Of a stretch of DNA of 64,000 nt, positions 1-45,315 are shown piece by piece (the first letter of the stretch is position 1; each line of letters opens with the position of its first letter). Source of the stretch: Tubiluchus corallicola (Eukaryota; Priapulida; Priapulimorpha; Priapulimorphida; Tubiluchidae); the NCBI GenBank assembly GCA_030141605.1, contig JAQGDQ010000352.1, forward strand, positions 60,001-124,000, given 5' to 3'. A model generated the notes under the pieces. That model saw only the letters and a list, made by a program, of their open reading frames with translations, made no database searches and was not told where the DNA came from. Both the position numbers and the translations under genes were made by a program.

Positions 1-158
1 TCATAGAATGTTTAACTTATGATTTAAGCAGTATTGATTTTTGTCTCTGGAACGTATCTCAGTTCTTTTACATGACTTTCTTTGGCAGTCTTGGCTTCGT
101 TTAACGAGGTTTCGCTTAACGCTGGAAAGCATTTGTGTCATTAAGTGAGGACTTACTG
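1..158 (-). mobile_element. Partial copy of a TIR DNA element (MITE-like), cut by the window edge
   Basis: The sequence from base 1 to about 158 is close to the reverse complement of the left end of the element at 15911-16640. Shared blocks include the terminal agtaagtcctcg/cgaggacttact type end, the paired ttaacga stretches and the internal caaaaatcaatnctgcttaaatcat block. Only one end is visible because the copy runs out of the window. No protein is encoded here. It is most likely a non-autonomous DNA transposon; the superfamily cannot be assigned from the ends alone. Confidence 0.6.
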
Positions 159-602
159 TATACTATATTTTCAAGAGCGCCTTATGTGAAAGATTTACTG
201 CTACAGAAATGTATGTTCTCGTTCGCATAGCTAGGTTTTGCTATTACCTGCATTTTACCATTCGCTAGTAAGACGGGTACTAGGGAATGCATCTGGGAAA
301 TGCGTTGCACAACAAACAGGTGCTGTACCTCTCAGTTCAGAAGCGTTCAGTTGTGATGTAGTGCGCACGTGTGAAAGCTCATGCATGAGCACTTCAGTAA
401 ACTTTAAATTTGAATTTCAAATTTAAAATTTGCCAAGTTTTTGTTTATCACACTAAGTGTGCTACAGTAGCACTGTACTTCAATTTTCGCTTTCACAAAC
501 ATGTGCAACATGCTCTTGGAATGTTTGTGCCTTTGAAAATTATGTTCACTTTTGATTTCATTACTAGTTGACCTTGCCCACCATTAATCAAGTTTTGGGC
601 GG

Positions 603-731
603 AGTTTACAATTCCCTACCCAATTTAAATACCCTAACCGTAACCGTGACCCTAATCCTAACCCTAACCCCAACTCTAATACTAATCCACTTTACAAACT
701 AATTTCTTGTGTGTGGGGAATTGTAAACTTA
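603..731. mobile_element. Small TIR element with a telomere-like core
   Basis: The outer bases form an inverted repeat: agtttacaattccctac at the left and gtggggaattgtaaact at the right. Between them is a degenerate run of CCCTAA-type units (about 632-690, with ccctaaccg, ccctaatcc and ccctaaccc variants). The unit matches the common animal telomere repeat TTAGGG. This is an interstitial block within a short palindromic element, not a chromosome end, because transporter exons follow. Confidence 0.55.
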
Positions 732-1030
732 GCTCAAGTTTTTAACCTATTATTTATTTATTGGAAATGCTTTGATATTATTATAGGTGTTAAAATGTAT
801 ACTTTTTACCAAGTTTCAAAATAGGATGTGATCTGAAAAATCATCTTGTTGTCCTTTAATGAAAGAAAACTAACTTTAGTTAAGAAAGAGTGTGAACATG
901 CTCTTGGGTAATGTGTGTTTACTTTGTTGGAGGGAGGCGGTCAAACTAACATTTTAGGTTGATGGTAAAAAAGATTTCCACTGAGGATAAAACTTAATAA
1001 ATAATTAAAATGCGATTCTGTGCTTTATAG

Positions 1031-2141
1031 AATGCAGTGTACGTTGACTTACCTTACATAATATTTGCCGTAATGACGGGCACGGCAGCCCTAGTCACTC
1101 TGATGCTGAGGGAAGTAACCGAAACTCACATGCGGTTTGAAGACGTTACAGACATGGTGACATGCTTCAGGTAGAGATTTTAACTTGTTGAATGAGCAGT
1201 GTTAGAACTTAAATACTGACAATGTGTTGTTATGAGCTAACTTGTGGAACATTTACTTAGAATGGATGAAGAAGAAAGATACGCAATTAATGCTCATTAA
1301 GCTAATTGTCATAATTTAATGACTGCTGCTGCTATCATTATAGGTATTTCATATGGAATTTTAAAAGTGTGAAATGCTTTTTTGCCTTTAGAGAATCTTG
1401 ATAATACAAGTAAACTACTACTCGAAAATGTTGTAGAGGTCATGCTGTATGTGAGTGCTGACTACATTGCACTCAGTAATTTTACAAATAAGATCTGTGT
1501 AAGCAGGCTCAATGACGCTTTGAGTGACTTTCCTGGTACATCTAAGAATTATTTTCCAAAGATCCGTGGCTGAAATCCGACCCAGGCTTTTAACATTTCT
1601 ATCTTTTTGATCTGTATAATTTAGAGACAAGGCAGATTATGATCTTTTGGGTTCCTAAACTTAAATAAACCAGAATAATTATATTTTCTCAAAAAAATAT
1701 TCTTTAAGAAATACCACTATTTTACTATTAATTATAAACCAAATTAGCACATATTTCAACGCAACCACAGTGAAAAAACAGCTTCTTACCAAATGTTACT
1801 AGAGCTCGAGGGTAACTAAGCTATAGCTTATAGTAGGTTAATCCTGCCCTGTCTGGAGATAAATTTAAAGTTGTGTACAGTGCTTGTAGCTAAATTTAAC
1901 ATTGTATCGTGTATCTGTAAGCAAATTTAGCTATCAGAATTGACCAATGCATTGTATTAATAATTGTAAAATTGGTATGTATTTTGCAATATTTAGTTGT
2001 TGTCAGCAGCATAAAGTGGATGAACCAGGACAATCAAAATCGGCTGGTCATGCAGAGAAGGTTCTAGAATCTCCTATTCCACCACCTCGCCGACATAAGC
2101 AGCCAGTAAAGAAAAGTGATGCGTACAACAAGAGTGGCTAA
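1031..2141 (+). CDS. C-terminal exons of a membrane transporter, probably SLC22/MFS-like (partial gene)
   Basis: Two exons join in frame: 1031-1170 (acceptor TATAG, donor GTAGAG, ends with two bases of a codon) and 1997-2141 (acceptor ATTTAG, first base completes Ser, stop TAA 2139-2141). The first exon encodes a hydrophobic segment beginning NAVYVDLPYIIFAVMTGTAA, then LVTLML and REVTETHM. This resembles the twelfth membrane helix and following loop of SLC22 organic-ion transporters, which usually read LPYI...LPET. The second exon is a hydrophilic cytosolic tail with a PPPRRHK cluster. Earlier exons lie outside the window. A polyadenylation signal AATAAA occurs at 2262-2267. The exon structure is well supported; the family name is inferred from one helix and could be another MFS group. 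Confidence 0.45.
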
Positions 2142-2289
2142 CAAAACATGAAACTTGCCATTTGACTTATTCTGTAACCAAACAGGAGTTTTGTAATGAA
2201 TCTAGTATTAACAGCAAATGTACAAACTTCATTTTTGTTGGTCAATTTTGAAGGACAAGGAAATAAAAGTGCAACATTGTAACAGGTCG

Positions 2290-2526
2290 TAAGCTTTCAC
2301 AGTTTCCTTGTGCGCCTGCAAAGTTGCTGTAGGTAAAAGGTTAAGTATACCACAGCAATGTGTCTTAACTACAACCGTCAAGTGATGTGTGTAAAGCAAA
2401 GCCGTCTGCCACATTAGTTCAGTAACTTCAGTTGTTTACTTGGATTTTACTTAATTAGACATTATTCTGGGCATAGAATGATTTACTAGCAGGCTCTTGC
2501 TTGGGAACAAGAAAAAATGAACTAAA
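2290..2526 (-). repeat. Dispersed repeat, copy 1 (inverted relative to 51431-51670)
   Basis: This segment is recognisably the reverse complement of 51431-51670. Matching blocks include the end ttcttgttcccaagcaagat (seen here reversed), the cagcaa/ttgctg region, the aacctttgacc/ggttaa region and the terminal cacagttt/aaactgtg. The divergence suggests old copies of an unclassified element. No open frame spans it. Confidence 0.5.
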
Positions 2527-3544
2527 AGTAAGGTTCTAGTTAACTGTTAAAACTGTTACTACACATTACAACAGCATGGGGCTGCGAGGCTTTGTTAGTG
2601 TACACAAATGCGTCGTCTGGTATGCTTAACCTTTGACCTTCTCACGATCATCATCAATTGCTGGAACTGCAAAAAGGCGTATTATGAAGGACATGGCATT
2701 TAAAGGAAATCAAAGTGAAACATTATAACAGGTTAATTATTGTTGAGTGCAGGAATTTTTGATGACTTTTACATTCGCTATTTAGCTGATTTTGATGTTT
2801 TTTTATTATGATGTATTTTGGTAATAGAGGATTTTTGCTCAAGTTTTCAGCCCAAAACTTTATATGTTTTTTCAAATTTAAACTTTTTATTAAACTAGTA
2901 TATCATGTGAGATAGGTCGAATCTTATTTTGTACAAAGTATTATTTTGTGTGTGATTACATTTTCAAAAGAAAATCAAAGTATAAATGCTTGCGCTATTT
3001 TTTATTGTGAACTAGAATGATTGACATGTTTTTACATTGGTTTAATCTTTCGTGTTTTTGGATTATGTCCTATCTTGTACAAATGTATATAGTAGATCGG
3101 AAAAAACTGACGACTACTGAATTATTTTACAAATTTATTTTTTCCCACGATTAACTTAACAAAGAGGCTGTCATTTACTTTCAAACTTGCAAAAAAACAA
3201 GCAAACGGTGGCTAAAAATAATTAACAAAAAGTAATATGTGCATGTGCATCACGATCACTGAAATGTACAAAATATTTTACCATAAATAATTAGGTACAC
3301 AAAAACATGGTATTACATTCATGAAAAAATTCAAATATTCGACTATGTGAAAACATGCATGAAGAAAGCTTTTTGCAATATAAAAATATGGAAAACGGAA
3401 TGTAGGAATACAAAAATATGGAAAACTGAATGTAGGAATATCACCATTATGTAGTTATCACAAGAAATTGTAGTTGTACAGAATTTCGATAATATAGTTA
3501 AACACAATGTCATGATTAGAATGATTTATAAAAATAAAATTCAT

Positions 3545-3815
3545 CAAGATTGGAGCTTTTATGTCAAATTTTGAAAAAATACAAGTAAATTTTACAGAAA
3601 TATAAATTGTCAAGATTGGTGCTTTTACAACAAGTAAATTTTACAAAAATATAAATTGCAAGATTGGTGCTTTATGTCAAGTAAATTGTACAAAAATGTA
3701 AATTGTCAAGATTGATGCTTTTACACAGTGTAAATTTCACAAAAGTATAAATTGCCAAGATTTATGTTTTTAGCCCAAGTCGTATTTGCAAAAAACATTA
3801 AATTGTCTAGATTAG
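3545..3815. repeat. Degenerate tandem repeat, unit about 55-60 bp
   Basis: About five imperfect units share the pattern agattggtgctttta, then caagtaaattttacaaaaat, then ataaattgtca. Unit length drifts through small indels. It falls in the probable 3' UTR or downstream flank of the myosin. Confidence 0.6.
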
Positions 3816-4228
3816 CGCGTCTATAACTGACACGTGCTTAACACTGGTCTATGTCAAGTGCTTAATAAACAAACTTGAGCATTAGCTAATTATATTGCAC
3901 TCATTAATTGTGCAAATCTGTTTGGACTAATTTACTCTTCTGCTTAGCATTAAAGCCTGGTCTAGTTTCATCTTCTAAAATTGCTATTTGAGAAACTCAG
4001 AGTTGACATTGCGGGCTGCTCCTTGTGTGACAAAATAGCACGTGTGAGCTGCAACAGGTGCCACCTGTTGCCTAATAGTGAAAGCAAAAGTTCTTGCCTT
4101 CGATGGAAAAATAGACCGAAATGTGTAACGTGGAATAAGCATTATCCTATCCCATCTCTGGCCAATCACATTTGAGGTCTCTGCTGTTGGAGAAACACTG
4201 GTAGCTGCTCGTGGAGACTTGGGCTGAA

Positions 4229-37552
<33,324 letters not shown>

Positions 37553-38471
37553 TTTTAATCTGATTTCGGCAACAGCCAACTAGTTTAACGACTGGAATGG
37601 TACATTCAGTACTTTGCACACATGTTTTTTTGCGGTTCACTTTTACATAATCAGCTTAGTGTTGGTGACATCTGATTCTATAAAACAATGAAACATACTA
37701 TGTATTTGGTGCAATGCATGATACAACGTAATTCACACTGCCTGGTATCACAGCAGTAATACAACACTTGTAAGCCTAATTCAGCATAGACTGTTTTTTC
37801 ACTGTAATCACCCCAAATACGTCAGTTCAAATTGCAGGTTTTTTACCGTATTAGGCTAGTAGAGCACATTAGCACCAATTGTAAGTGAGCTGCTAATGCC
37901 TCGGTAATAAATGCTCACATTCACAAGGGGCTGGGCTGGATTTTGCCTGGGGCACTTTGTCAAAAGCAGGCCGCTGAGGTTCAGTAAAGACAAAAGTGAA
38001 AGTTCTTAGATACGAAAAAGCAAATTAGTTTTTTTTGTATATACACGTACACAACACGAGAAGAAAAACGATAGCATTTCATCTTGTAGACCTGTTTGTT
38101 TAATGTGGTCTATTAGGCCTGACCATAAAACAAAGCCCAGGTTTGTTCTTCTCAACTAAAGGCATTTTCCACCTGATTCAAACATAGCAGCATAAATTCA
38201 AAGATCACAGTTTAAGGTCACCTAATAATTAGGAATGTCTGAAAGCAGTACACCGAGTATGTTACAATACTATGCCTTATGAAGCTGCTCAAATGACGTA
38301 TGATCCCTCTCTGACAAATATGGAGAAGCCAGATACAGAAAGATGATATATAATGAATATTGCACAAAATAGTTAAACTCTGCTATACTAACAGTCTACG
38401 AGTGATTTATTTCATTAGGTATTTACGAGAGTAGACATGTAATCTATTAGGTTTCATATGCACATTAATTC

Positions 38472-38576
38472 TAAACTGAAGTTGTCTACCCCACGTAAAA
38501 GCTGTCACATCCATGACAGTCACGGAAAGTCGTAGATGTGACAGATTTTACTTTTTACAAGACAACTTCAGTTTAG
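38472..38576. repeat. Fold-back inverted repeat
   Basis: Outer arms ctaaactgaagttgtct and agacaacttcagttta, with an inner pair ctgtcacatc and gatgtgacag. A further pair, ccagatacagaaa near 38330 and tttctgtatctgg near 38595, suggests that the palindrome once extended outward. Confidence 0.6.
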
Positions 38577-39839
38577 ATATGTAATCTGCTTTTCTGTATC
38601 TGGATCTAGTGTGACTGCAAGAAGGCGGCAGTCTCAGAAGAAACACACATTGAAAATCTGCCTTCATGCACAGGCGGATCCAAGACCGGACACAGCAGGC
38701 CCACTTATTTTTGCCATGACAAAATTATTTTATTTCAGAATACATCCATGATGTTCATATATGAAGTGTGAAGAAGGCAGGTCTTCCATGCACACATTTG
38801 CAGACTACTGATGTAAGGCTAAACTAGTTGAATGTGCACTTCTTGGTTATATGAAAGGGGAATCCCTGCCACCCTCGAGGAAGCTGAGTGAACTGACTGA
38901 GAGTGAAGCTGATTGTCCATTCGCTGAAATTGAAATTGTTACTTTGTTACTTTTTTGGGTGAGTCATGAACACCCTGTGTGAGGATAAAAGAAAGAAATT
39001 TTCATCTTCATTCAATCTGTAGTGTATGTGTTTAAGTAAACTCGTGTCGCAGGAAAATTGAATATTCATTTCACTTCACTGTGACACTTAAAATTGATGC
39101 GGAAATTAAAAAGATCTTGGAATGAGGAAAGTCAGCCTTACTGGCAAACTTCTCGAAATTGAAGGAATGACTGGTGTTATGGCCCTGCTTATTTTGGACT
39201 CAGATGTGTGCTCAGATTGCTGGAAACCCGTCCCAAATTTTCAAAATTTTCTTGAGACCCCCCTTACCCGCCATTGGCACTCGAGCATTAGGGGCACTCC
39301 GCAGTAGTGTACCAAACATTCTATTCTTTGACATTCTGGTGCCCCCTTTTAAAAATTTTGGATCCGCACCATTTATGTGTAATCTAAGCACAATGATATG
39401 AGAAAGTGACTCACACAGAAATCCACATGCAAAATGGGTTATAATGAGAGTGACTCACATCGAAATCCACATGCAAAATGGGTTATAATGACCGTCACAT
39501 TATACCAGCATAGTCAAAGTATACAGCGACTAGAGAACCGAATTTTGGCAATCATGTATCAGAATTGAGAATTTCATAAAAGTTTTTGTACAGTACCCTT
39601 TTCTACAGATGCAATGCTTTCTAGAGTAGCTTCAAATTTAATTATATGAGTCAAATAATAGCAATGGTTTGCAAAAAGGTGGTATTTTCTTTATGTTGCC
39701 TTCAAATAGCTTTCATGACCTTGAAAGTATCATGCTTTCATTTGACATGTCGCACAATGTCTGTAGTTCTGTTGATCTTTGAATGACCGCTAGTATTTCT
39801 AGTGACCTATGCTGACAAGTAACTTGTAGTGTAGTGTAA

Positions 39840-39892
39840 AATTTGTGACACAAATTGGAGAAAAATAAAATGTCTATGTCTATGTCTATGTG
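39840..39892 (+). mobile_element. 3' terminus of a CR1-like LINE (same tail as 57607-62296)
   Basis: The sequence ggagaaaaataaaatgtcta followed by tgtctatgtctatg repeats matches the 3' end of the CR1-like element on the other strand (ggagataaataaaaatgtct then atgtct repeats). The upstream part is too divergent to place the 5' limit. Confidence 0.5.
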
Positions 39893-41229
39893 TGGTCAAA
39901 ATATGGCAAATTTTAGTGGCTTGTGCAGATTGCAGAGCTTTACATTTTTCTCAGACTTAAAAATTAGAGAATAACAATTCTGGAAAATGACTCATCTTTA
40001 CGTCCAAAAAAGCAACATCTATATAGCCCTAAATTCTAACAACCAACAACATAAACATCTACACCAACGCAGGCATCCTTGATAATTAGCTGGTTTCTGG
40101 TTCTGCCAAAAGCACCAATATAATATGTCGGCCCAGCGGCCCCTGCCACTGAGCACAGGAAGAAGTGTGTGACAAACTGTAAAGCAAAAAAGTAATAGAA
40201 GCCAATCCAGTAATTGCCTCACAACTTCACAGGCAGTCAAAATCATAAGCTACCGTTGACATTTAGTGAGGGACATTAGCAGATTCCCAAGACGATTCTT
40301 GTGATTACAGAAGTATATTGTTGGCCCACCAGGCTCAATTTTCTGTCACTTGAAAATTAGTCTAGTATCATTCACTGGATACAAATTTCTAACCATAATC
40401 CAGAGGTGGGGTATTAGCAGCTATATTATTACTATAACTCTATAATTATTAATCAATATAGATAAAAACCAAAATGAGTTAAAAAATAATAAAAAATTTC
40501 TACAGCAGGCATTGTCGTTCGTTTGTACATAACGATTTATAATGTAGGTCTAAAGCGAGATTATGCTGTCACGAGTAGTATAGCTACTACTACTAGGAAT
40601 ATTCTTTAACTTAAAATCTAGGCAAGCACCAAACTTGGTAATAGCTTTTCCCAGTAATTCAAAAATACCTTTTTAATATTTATAATCACACACGTTAGAC
40701 TTTGTGAACTTCGAAAAACACTACCAAGTTTTACACTCCACATAAACAGTTACTGCTAGATTGTCAACCTTGTGCCCGTTACTCCGTACCGCATAGCTTT
40801 CGATTGGACTTTCTGGCTTTTAGATGAGTAACTATCTGAATAACTCTTTTGATAATTTAAAGCAGAATGAGCGTGGTGTCTATCTACTAACTAAACATGG
40901 CGGCGTACATGTAAAATGTGTAAAGCATGAAACGTTTCGAAGTACAGTTACATCACACCCTGTTTGACTGAAATGTAAATCAAATTGATGGTGAATAGGT
41001 AACGCTATCCACAAGCAAGTTCTTTTTAAGTGGCGGTCAGAGGTCTTACACAGTAGGCCGCAGGAATGTAGAGCAGGCTTAGTGTTAGTTCTTATTAAGT
41101 ACTATTGAGTATTGTCACTAATAAAGATAAATTTGAAATTGCTAAGTGTAGCGGGTTTGCGAAATTGTTCAAACTTTTTATAATTATTTAGTATTCGTAT
41201 TGCAATTTTGTTACATTGATCTCACATTA

Positions 41230-41345
41230 TGACACTGATGCCCAGTGCTTCTGTGGGTGTAATGCCTATGGTTAGCATAACTACACAGAAAGCAGAAAGT
41301 CTCGGGTTCCACTCCCAATGGAGGTACAAAATTTCTCTGTTTTTC
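41230..41345 (+). repeat. tRNA-derived SINE
   Basis: An A-box-like region (ctatggttagcataac) is followed about 35 bases later by a B box (gggttccactcc) and the tail aatggaggtacaaaatttct. The copy at 44550-44650 has the same tail. It is not a tRNA gene, because the stems do not close. Confidence 0.5.
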
Positions 41346-41399
41346 TAAATTACTATTGCTTTCTTACACCTATAAATGCACTGACGTGAATGATTTCTC

Positions 41400-44110
41400 A
41401 CTATGTAATCTGCATAGTAGAGGTAAAACCAAAAAATTCTTCATTAATATGACACCTGAGTATTTCAACCTTCTTGGCTATTACACGCCATTTGCTGACA
41501 CAGATCACTGGAATGCAGGACATGATGTATTAATTTTTGTCAGGAAAACACTTATAATTTCAATGAAAGTGCTTGTATTCAAATAACGACTTCTAGATCT
41601 AACAAATATATTATAGGGTGCATTTATAGGAGTCCGTCCTCATCTGCAGACAACGAACAGATTACTTCTAAAACTGTTTGATGCCACATCACTCTATAGT
41701 AACGCCAAGATAATTATTGTAGGGGACTTCAATATGACACGTCTCACTGCCACCCACTGGAGCAACATGACTTATCGCGACTTGAGTGACACACTGCTAG
41801 AAGCTCAATTCATGCATACTGTATGCGAAAGTCTACTATACAACATGTTTCTATAAACACTTGTTACCGTCATGGACAAATCCCAGCTGCCTGGATCTAA
41901 TTTTTACAAATGATCCAGAACTCGTTTGTAATGTAAATGTTAATGAACGACTTGGAAAAAGTAACTATAACATCTTAAACTTTGACAGATGTAGTATAAA
42001 CTAAGGCTCATTTGTCTTGAAGAAATCTTTTTAAAGCAAACTACGACCAATTGAATAACGTATTCCTACAGTCAAATTTGCAGGAAGCATTAACATACAA
42101 GCCTACCCAACAAGCCTGGGACTACTTCTTTTCCCAATTTACAGAAACAATGAACCAGTTTACACCTGTTACTATGTAGAGTAAAAACCAGTAGACTCAA
42201 ATCCTGGATGACAAAAGAAGCTGTTCAAGCTATAAAATCCAAACATGCTAAATGGAGATACTGTGCTAGACAAGATCTTACTAGTTTCAACTTGTACGCT
42301 TGACAAAGAAATACTAATACTCAGACTATAAGGAAAACAAAGAAATTACAAAAAACGACTAGTAATGTCAATAAAATCGCACCCCAAACGTTTCTGGGCA
42401 TATGTCAACCACAATTTAAAGAAACACGAAAAGGTCCCACATTAAAGGAAAATGGAGAGGAAGTCGCTGATGCTGCATGCAAAGCTGAACTACTTAACGA
42501 ATATTTCGTTAGTGTTTTCGCGGAAGAAGATGGTCGAGCTGCTGTGCCAATCACCCGTACGAATGCACAGATCAACACTGTTTGCATTACTGAAGAGAAT
42601 GTATCCAAAACCATAACTGATCTCAAAGCTGACTCTTCCATGGGACCAGATGATATTCACCCATTTGCAATAAAACAATTAGTAGCAAGTTTAACAACAC
42701 CATTAGTATGTATTTTAAAAAAAATTAATTAATGAGGGCAAATTACCACAATCATGGAAAAATTCATTTGTGTCTCTGATTTTTAAGAAAAGGGAGCGTG
42801 AACAAAAACCAACTACAGACCGATAAGCTTTACATCAGTTATATGTAAACTTCTTGAGAAAGTAATTAGAAATGCTATTTACGACCATCTCATTATCAAT
42901 GAGCTTATTGCTGTCTCTCAATACAGATTCTTACAAGGAAGTTCCTGCACTTTAAACCTACTTGAGCCTTTAAATGACTATCAAGAAGTGCTGGATGAAG
43001 GGTTTTCTGTGGACCTAATATTTTATGATTTGCAGAAGGCCTTCGATAAAGTTTCATATAGAAGGCTCATGTTAAAATTTGCCGCACATGGGATCTCTGG
43101 CAAACTCTACAACTGGATAGAAGATTTTCTTAAAGACCGCTCACAATGCGTTCGAATCAACTCCTAGAAATCTTCATGGAGACCAGTTAGGAGCGAAGTG
43201 TCACAGGGAAGTGTATTAGGGCCTATATTATTTCTTATGTTCATCAACGATCTGCCAGACAATTTAAATTCATGACTGAAAATATTTGCGGATGATACAA
43301 AAATCTACAGGATACTGAGGTAAAATAGTGACTACCGTAGACTCCAGAATGATATTAACCTATTAGACTCATGATCACAAACTTGGCAAATGCCTTTCAA
43401 CGTGAAAAGTGTAAGGTTCTGCACGTAGGGACAGACAGTGTAACTCATGGCTACTATATGCGCATCCATACAAATCAGTCAGTACCAATAATAGCAGTAA
43501 CAAAACAGAAAGACTTGGGTGTTTAATTGACCAGTCTCTCACATTTGACGAAATATCCAAACGAGCTAGGAAACAATTATGGATGATACGGCACTCTTTC
43601 ACCTATATGGATACTGATATACATTTTATACAAAACATTTTTAAGACCAATATTAGACTATGGTGATGTAATTTGGTGTCCATTCAAACTTCAAGCAGTA
43701 CGTAAGGTAGAATCTATACAACGGAAAGTCACCAAGTTAGTACCATCAATCAAAGATCTACCATATGCAGAGAGAATGCAGAGACTAAATTTACCATCCT
43801 TACGTTTCAGAAGAAAAGTAGGTAACCAAATCATGCTGTAGCATATATACAACAACCTTACAAGAATTGATAGCAGAAAATTTTTTTAAGTTAATCCATG
43901 TGGAGGGGATACAAGATTACAAAGCCCGGATGTAGACACAAGAACAGATTCATTTTCAGAGTGATTATGGAACTCCCTCACCACATCGATATGGAACACC
44001 ACGTCAGCAGATCAATTCAAGAAGAAGCTAGAAAGCTAGACATGTATTGGGAAGATCATCCAATGAAGTTCCACGATCTGTTCCAGCCTGAGAGGACTTT
44101 AAACGTTTTT
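41400..44110 (+). pseudogene. Decayed non-LTR retrotransposon with endonuclease/RT remnants (family B)
   Basis: In shifting frames the plus strand shows endonuclease-like pieces (GCIYRSPSSSADN, SCLDLIFTNDPEL), then reverse transcriptase blocks: [59 protein letters not shown] and FADDTKIY. A C-terminal region follows with RPILDYGDVIWCP. The 3' end is near the poly-C at 44120-44132. Many stops and shifts mark it as dead. It belongs to the CR1/Jockey/L2 supergroup and differs from families A and the PHD-bearing element. Confidence 0.8.
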
Positions 44111-44302
44111 TTAAAGTTCACCCCCCCCCCCCTGCAACACCATTCCAGTCTATCATAAATCAACACATCTGACCAGTTTGCCACACCACCACTGACCTTG
44201 CTTCCTCACTACACCATGACAACTGCCGCTAGGCGGCACTTCCATTTGAGAGACAACATAAGAGAGATAACATAAATACAAACATTACATACGCAATAAT
44301 GT

Positions 44303-44405
44303 ATAAACCTCTGTTAATTGTATCACAAGTTTACTTTATCGCAAGTTTCTCTCTTCGATTTATATAGAGAGAAAACTTGTGATAAAACAATTAACAGAGG
44401 TTTAT
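44303..44405. repeat. Perfect-armed fold-back (palindromic) element
   Basis: Left arm ataaacctctgttaattgta then tcacaagttt; right arm aaacttgtgat then aaaacaattaacagaggttt. The inner tctctc and gagaga also pair. It could extrude as a cruciform or be a MITE remnant. Confidence 0.65.
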
Positions 44406-44549
44406 CAAGAGAGACAACTATGGGCAAAATGCCTATTTGTAGGCTTCGCCCTGTTGATCTACGGTAATCTGTGGTAAAAAAATGTGTAGTGCAGGTTATA
44501 GTTCCCCACTGATAAACCTCTAGTGGCTTATAAATTTGCTCCTCCTCCT

Positions 44550-44650
44550 CCACTGAAAAGTCGAGTACCTTCGTGGTTGAATGATACTGCTGCTAGGAAG
44601 GTCTTGGGTTCGAGTCCTAGTGGAGATACAAAATTTTCTTGGATTTTAAA
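44550..44650 (+). repeat. tRNA-derived SINE (best copy)
   Basis: An A-box-like cttcgtggttgaatga and a clear B box gggttcgagtcc are spaced as in a tRNA, and tccact/agtgga ends could pair. The tail ggagatacaaaattttct matches the SINE at 41230-41345. Confidence 0.55.
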
Positions 44651-45315
44651 TTTACACAATTACACTTTTTACTCTGGCTAATTGTTTTAGTAAATGACAA
44701 GATTCTGAGGATGATGAAAAACCAGTGGTTAGCTGATCATTTGCCCCTTATTACAATAAACAGCAATTATTTTTAGCTGAGACCTACTTAACCTGTAAAT
44801 TTTAAATTTTTAAATAGTGCTTTTTATTTGACAATTTTTTTATTTTAATTATTAGTTTAAAAGCTTTGTTGCTGTGCCCCATTCGAATAATGTTTTAATC
44901 AAATACAAAAAGCGCATTATGATTTTCTGTTTGCAGTTTAGTGTGCTTCGAAAGGCCTTAGAATTTTTCCTTGCATTTACTGAAAAGATACGGAAAAAAG
45001 AGTTTTTTTAAATGCAAAAAAACTACATAATGAAAAACACAATGCACTGTTTGTATTTGATTTAAATTATTAGTGTAATTTTTTCTTTTGCATCTACTAG
45101 GACCACTTATCTACTCTTTACAAGTATATGTAATGTAGTGCACCCACAATGTAGGCTTTTATAGTGCTGCCTTGTGATTACTTTTTGATAAAAATTTTCT
45201 GTTATGTGGGTTGGCAACTATTATGTAGTGTTGTAAAGTATTATAGACAAATTTGCCATGGCTGTAGTAGCATTTTGTTTATAATCCATTTTTTCCAGAT
45301 TGCTGTGATTCTGAC

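Larger units (their letters stand above)
2142..4228. other. Convergent intergenic region and likely 3' UTR of the myosin
   Basis: No coding exon is visible between the transporter stop and the myosin stop. The stretch holds a dispersed repeat (2290-2526), a short direct duplication at 3385-3440 and a degenerate tandem array at 3545-3815. On the minus strand the first clear AATAAA after the myosin stop is at about 3134-3139, which would give a 3' UTR of about 1.1 kb. That assignment is a guess. Confidence 0.4.
37553..41230. other. Divergent intergenic region, myosin side
   Basis: Myosin promoter and 5' UTR must lie in the first part, but no core promoter element can be assigned. Noted structures: a fold-back at 38472-38576, a 44-bp tandem duplication at 39405-39492, a LINE tail at about 39840-39890, and an ATGGCGGCG motif at 40894-40902 resembling a YY1-type promoter motif. 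No coding exon is supported. Confidence 0.4.

Noticed and set aside
603-731. Chromosome end or telomere
   Set aside because: Only a few degenerate TTAGGG-type units, enclosed by inverted ends and followed by ordinary gene sequence.
44550-44650. Possible functional tRNA gene
   Set aside because: A and B boxes are visible but the acceptor and anticodon stems do not fold, and a relative with the same 3' tail at 41230-41345 shows it is a SINE.
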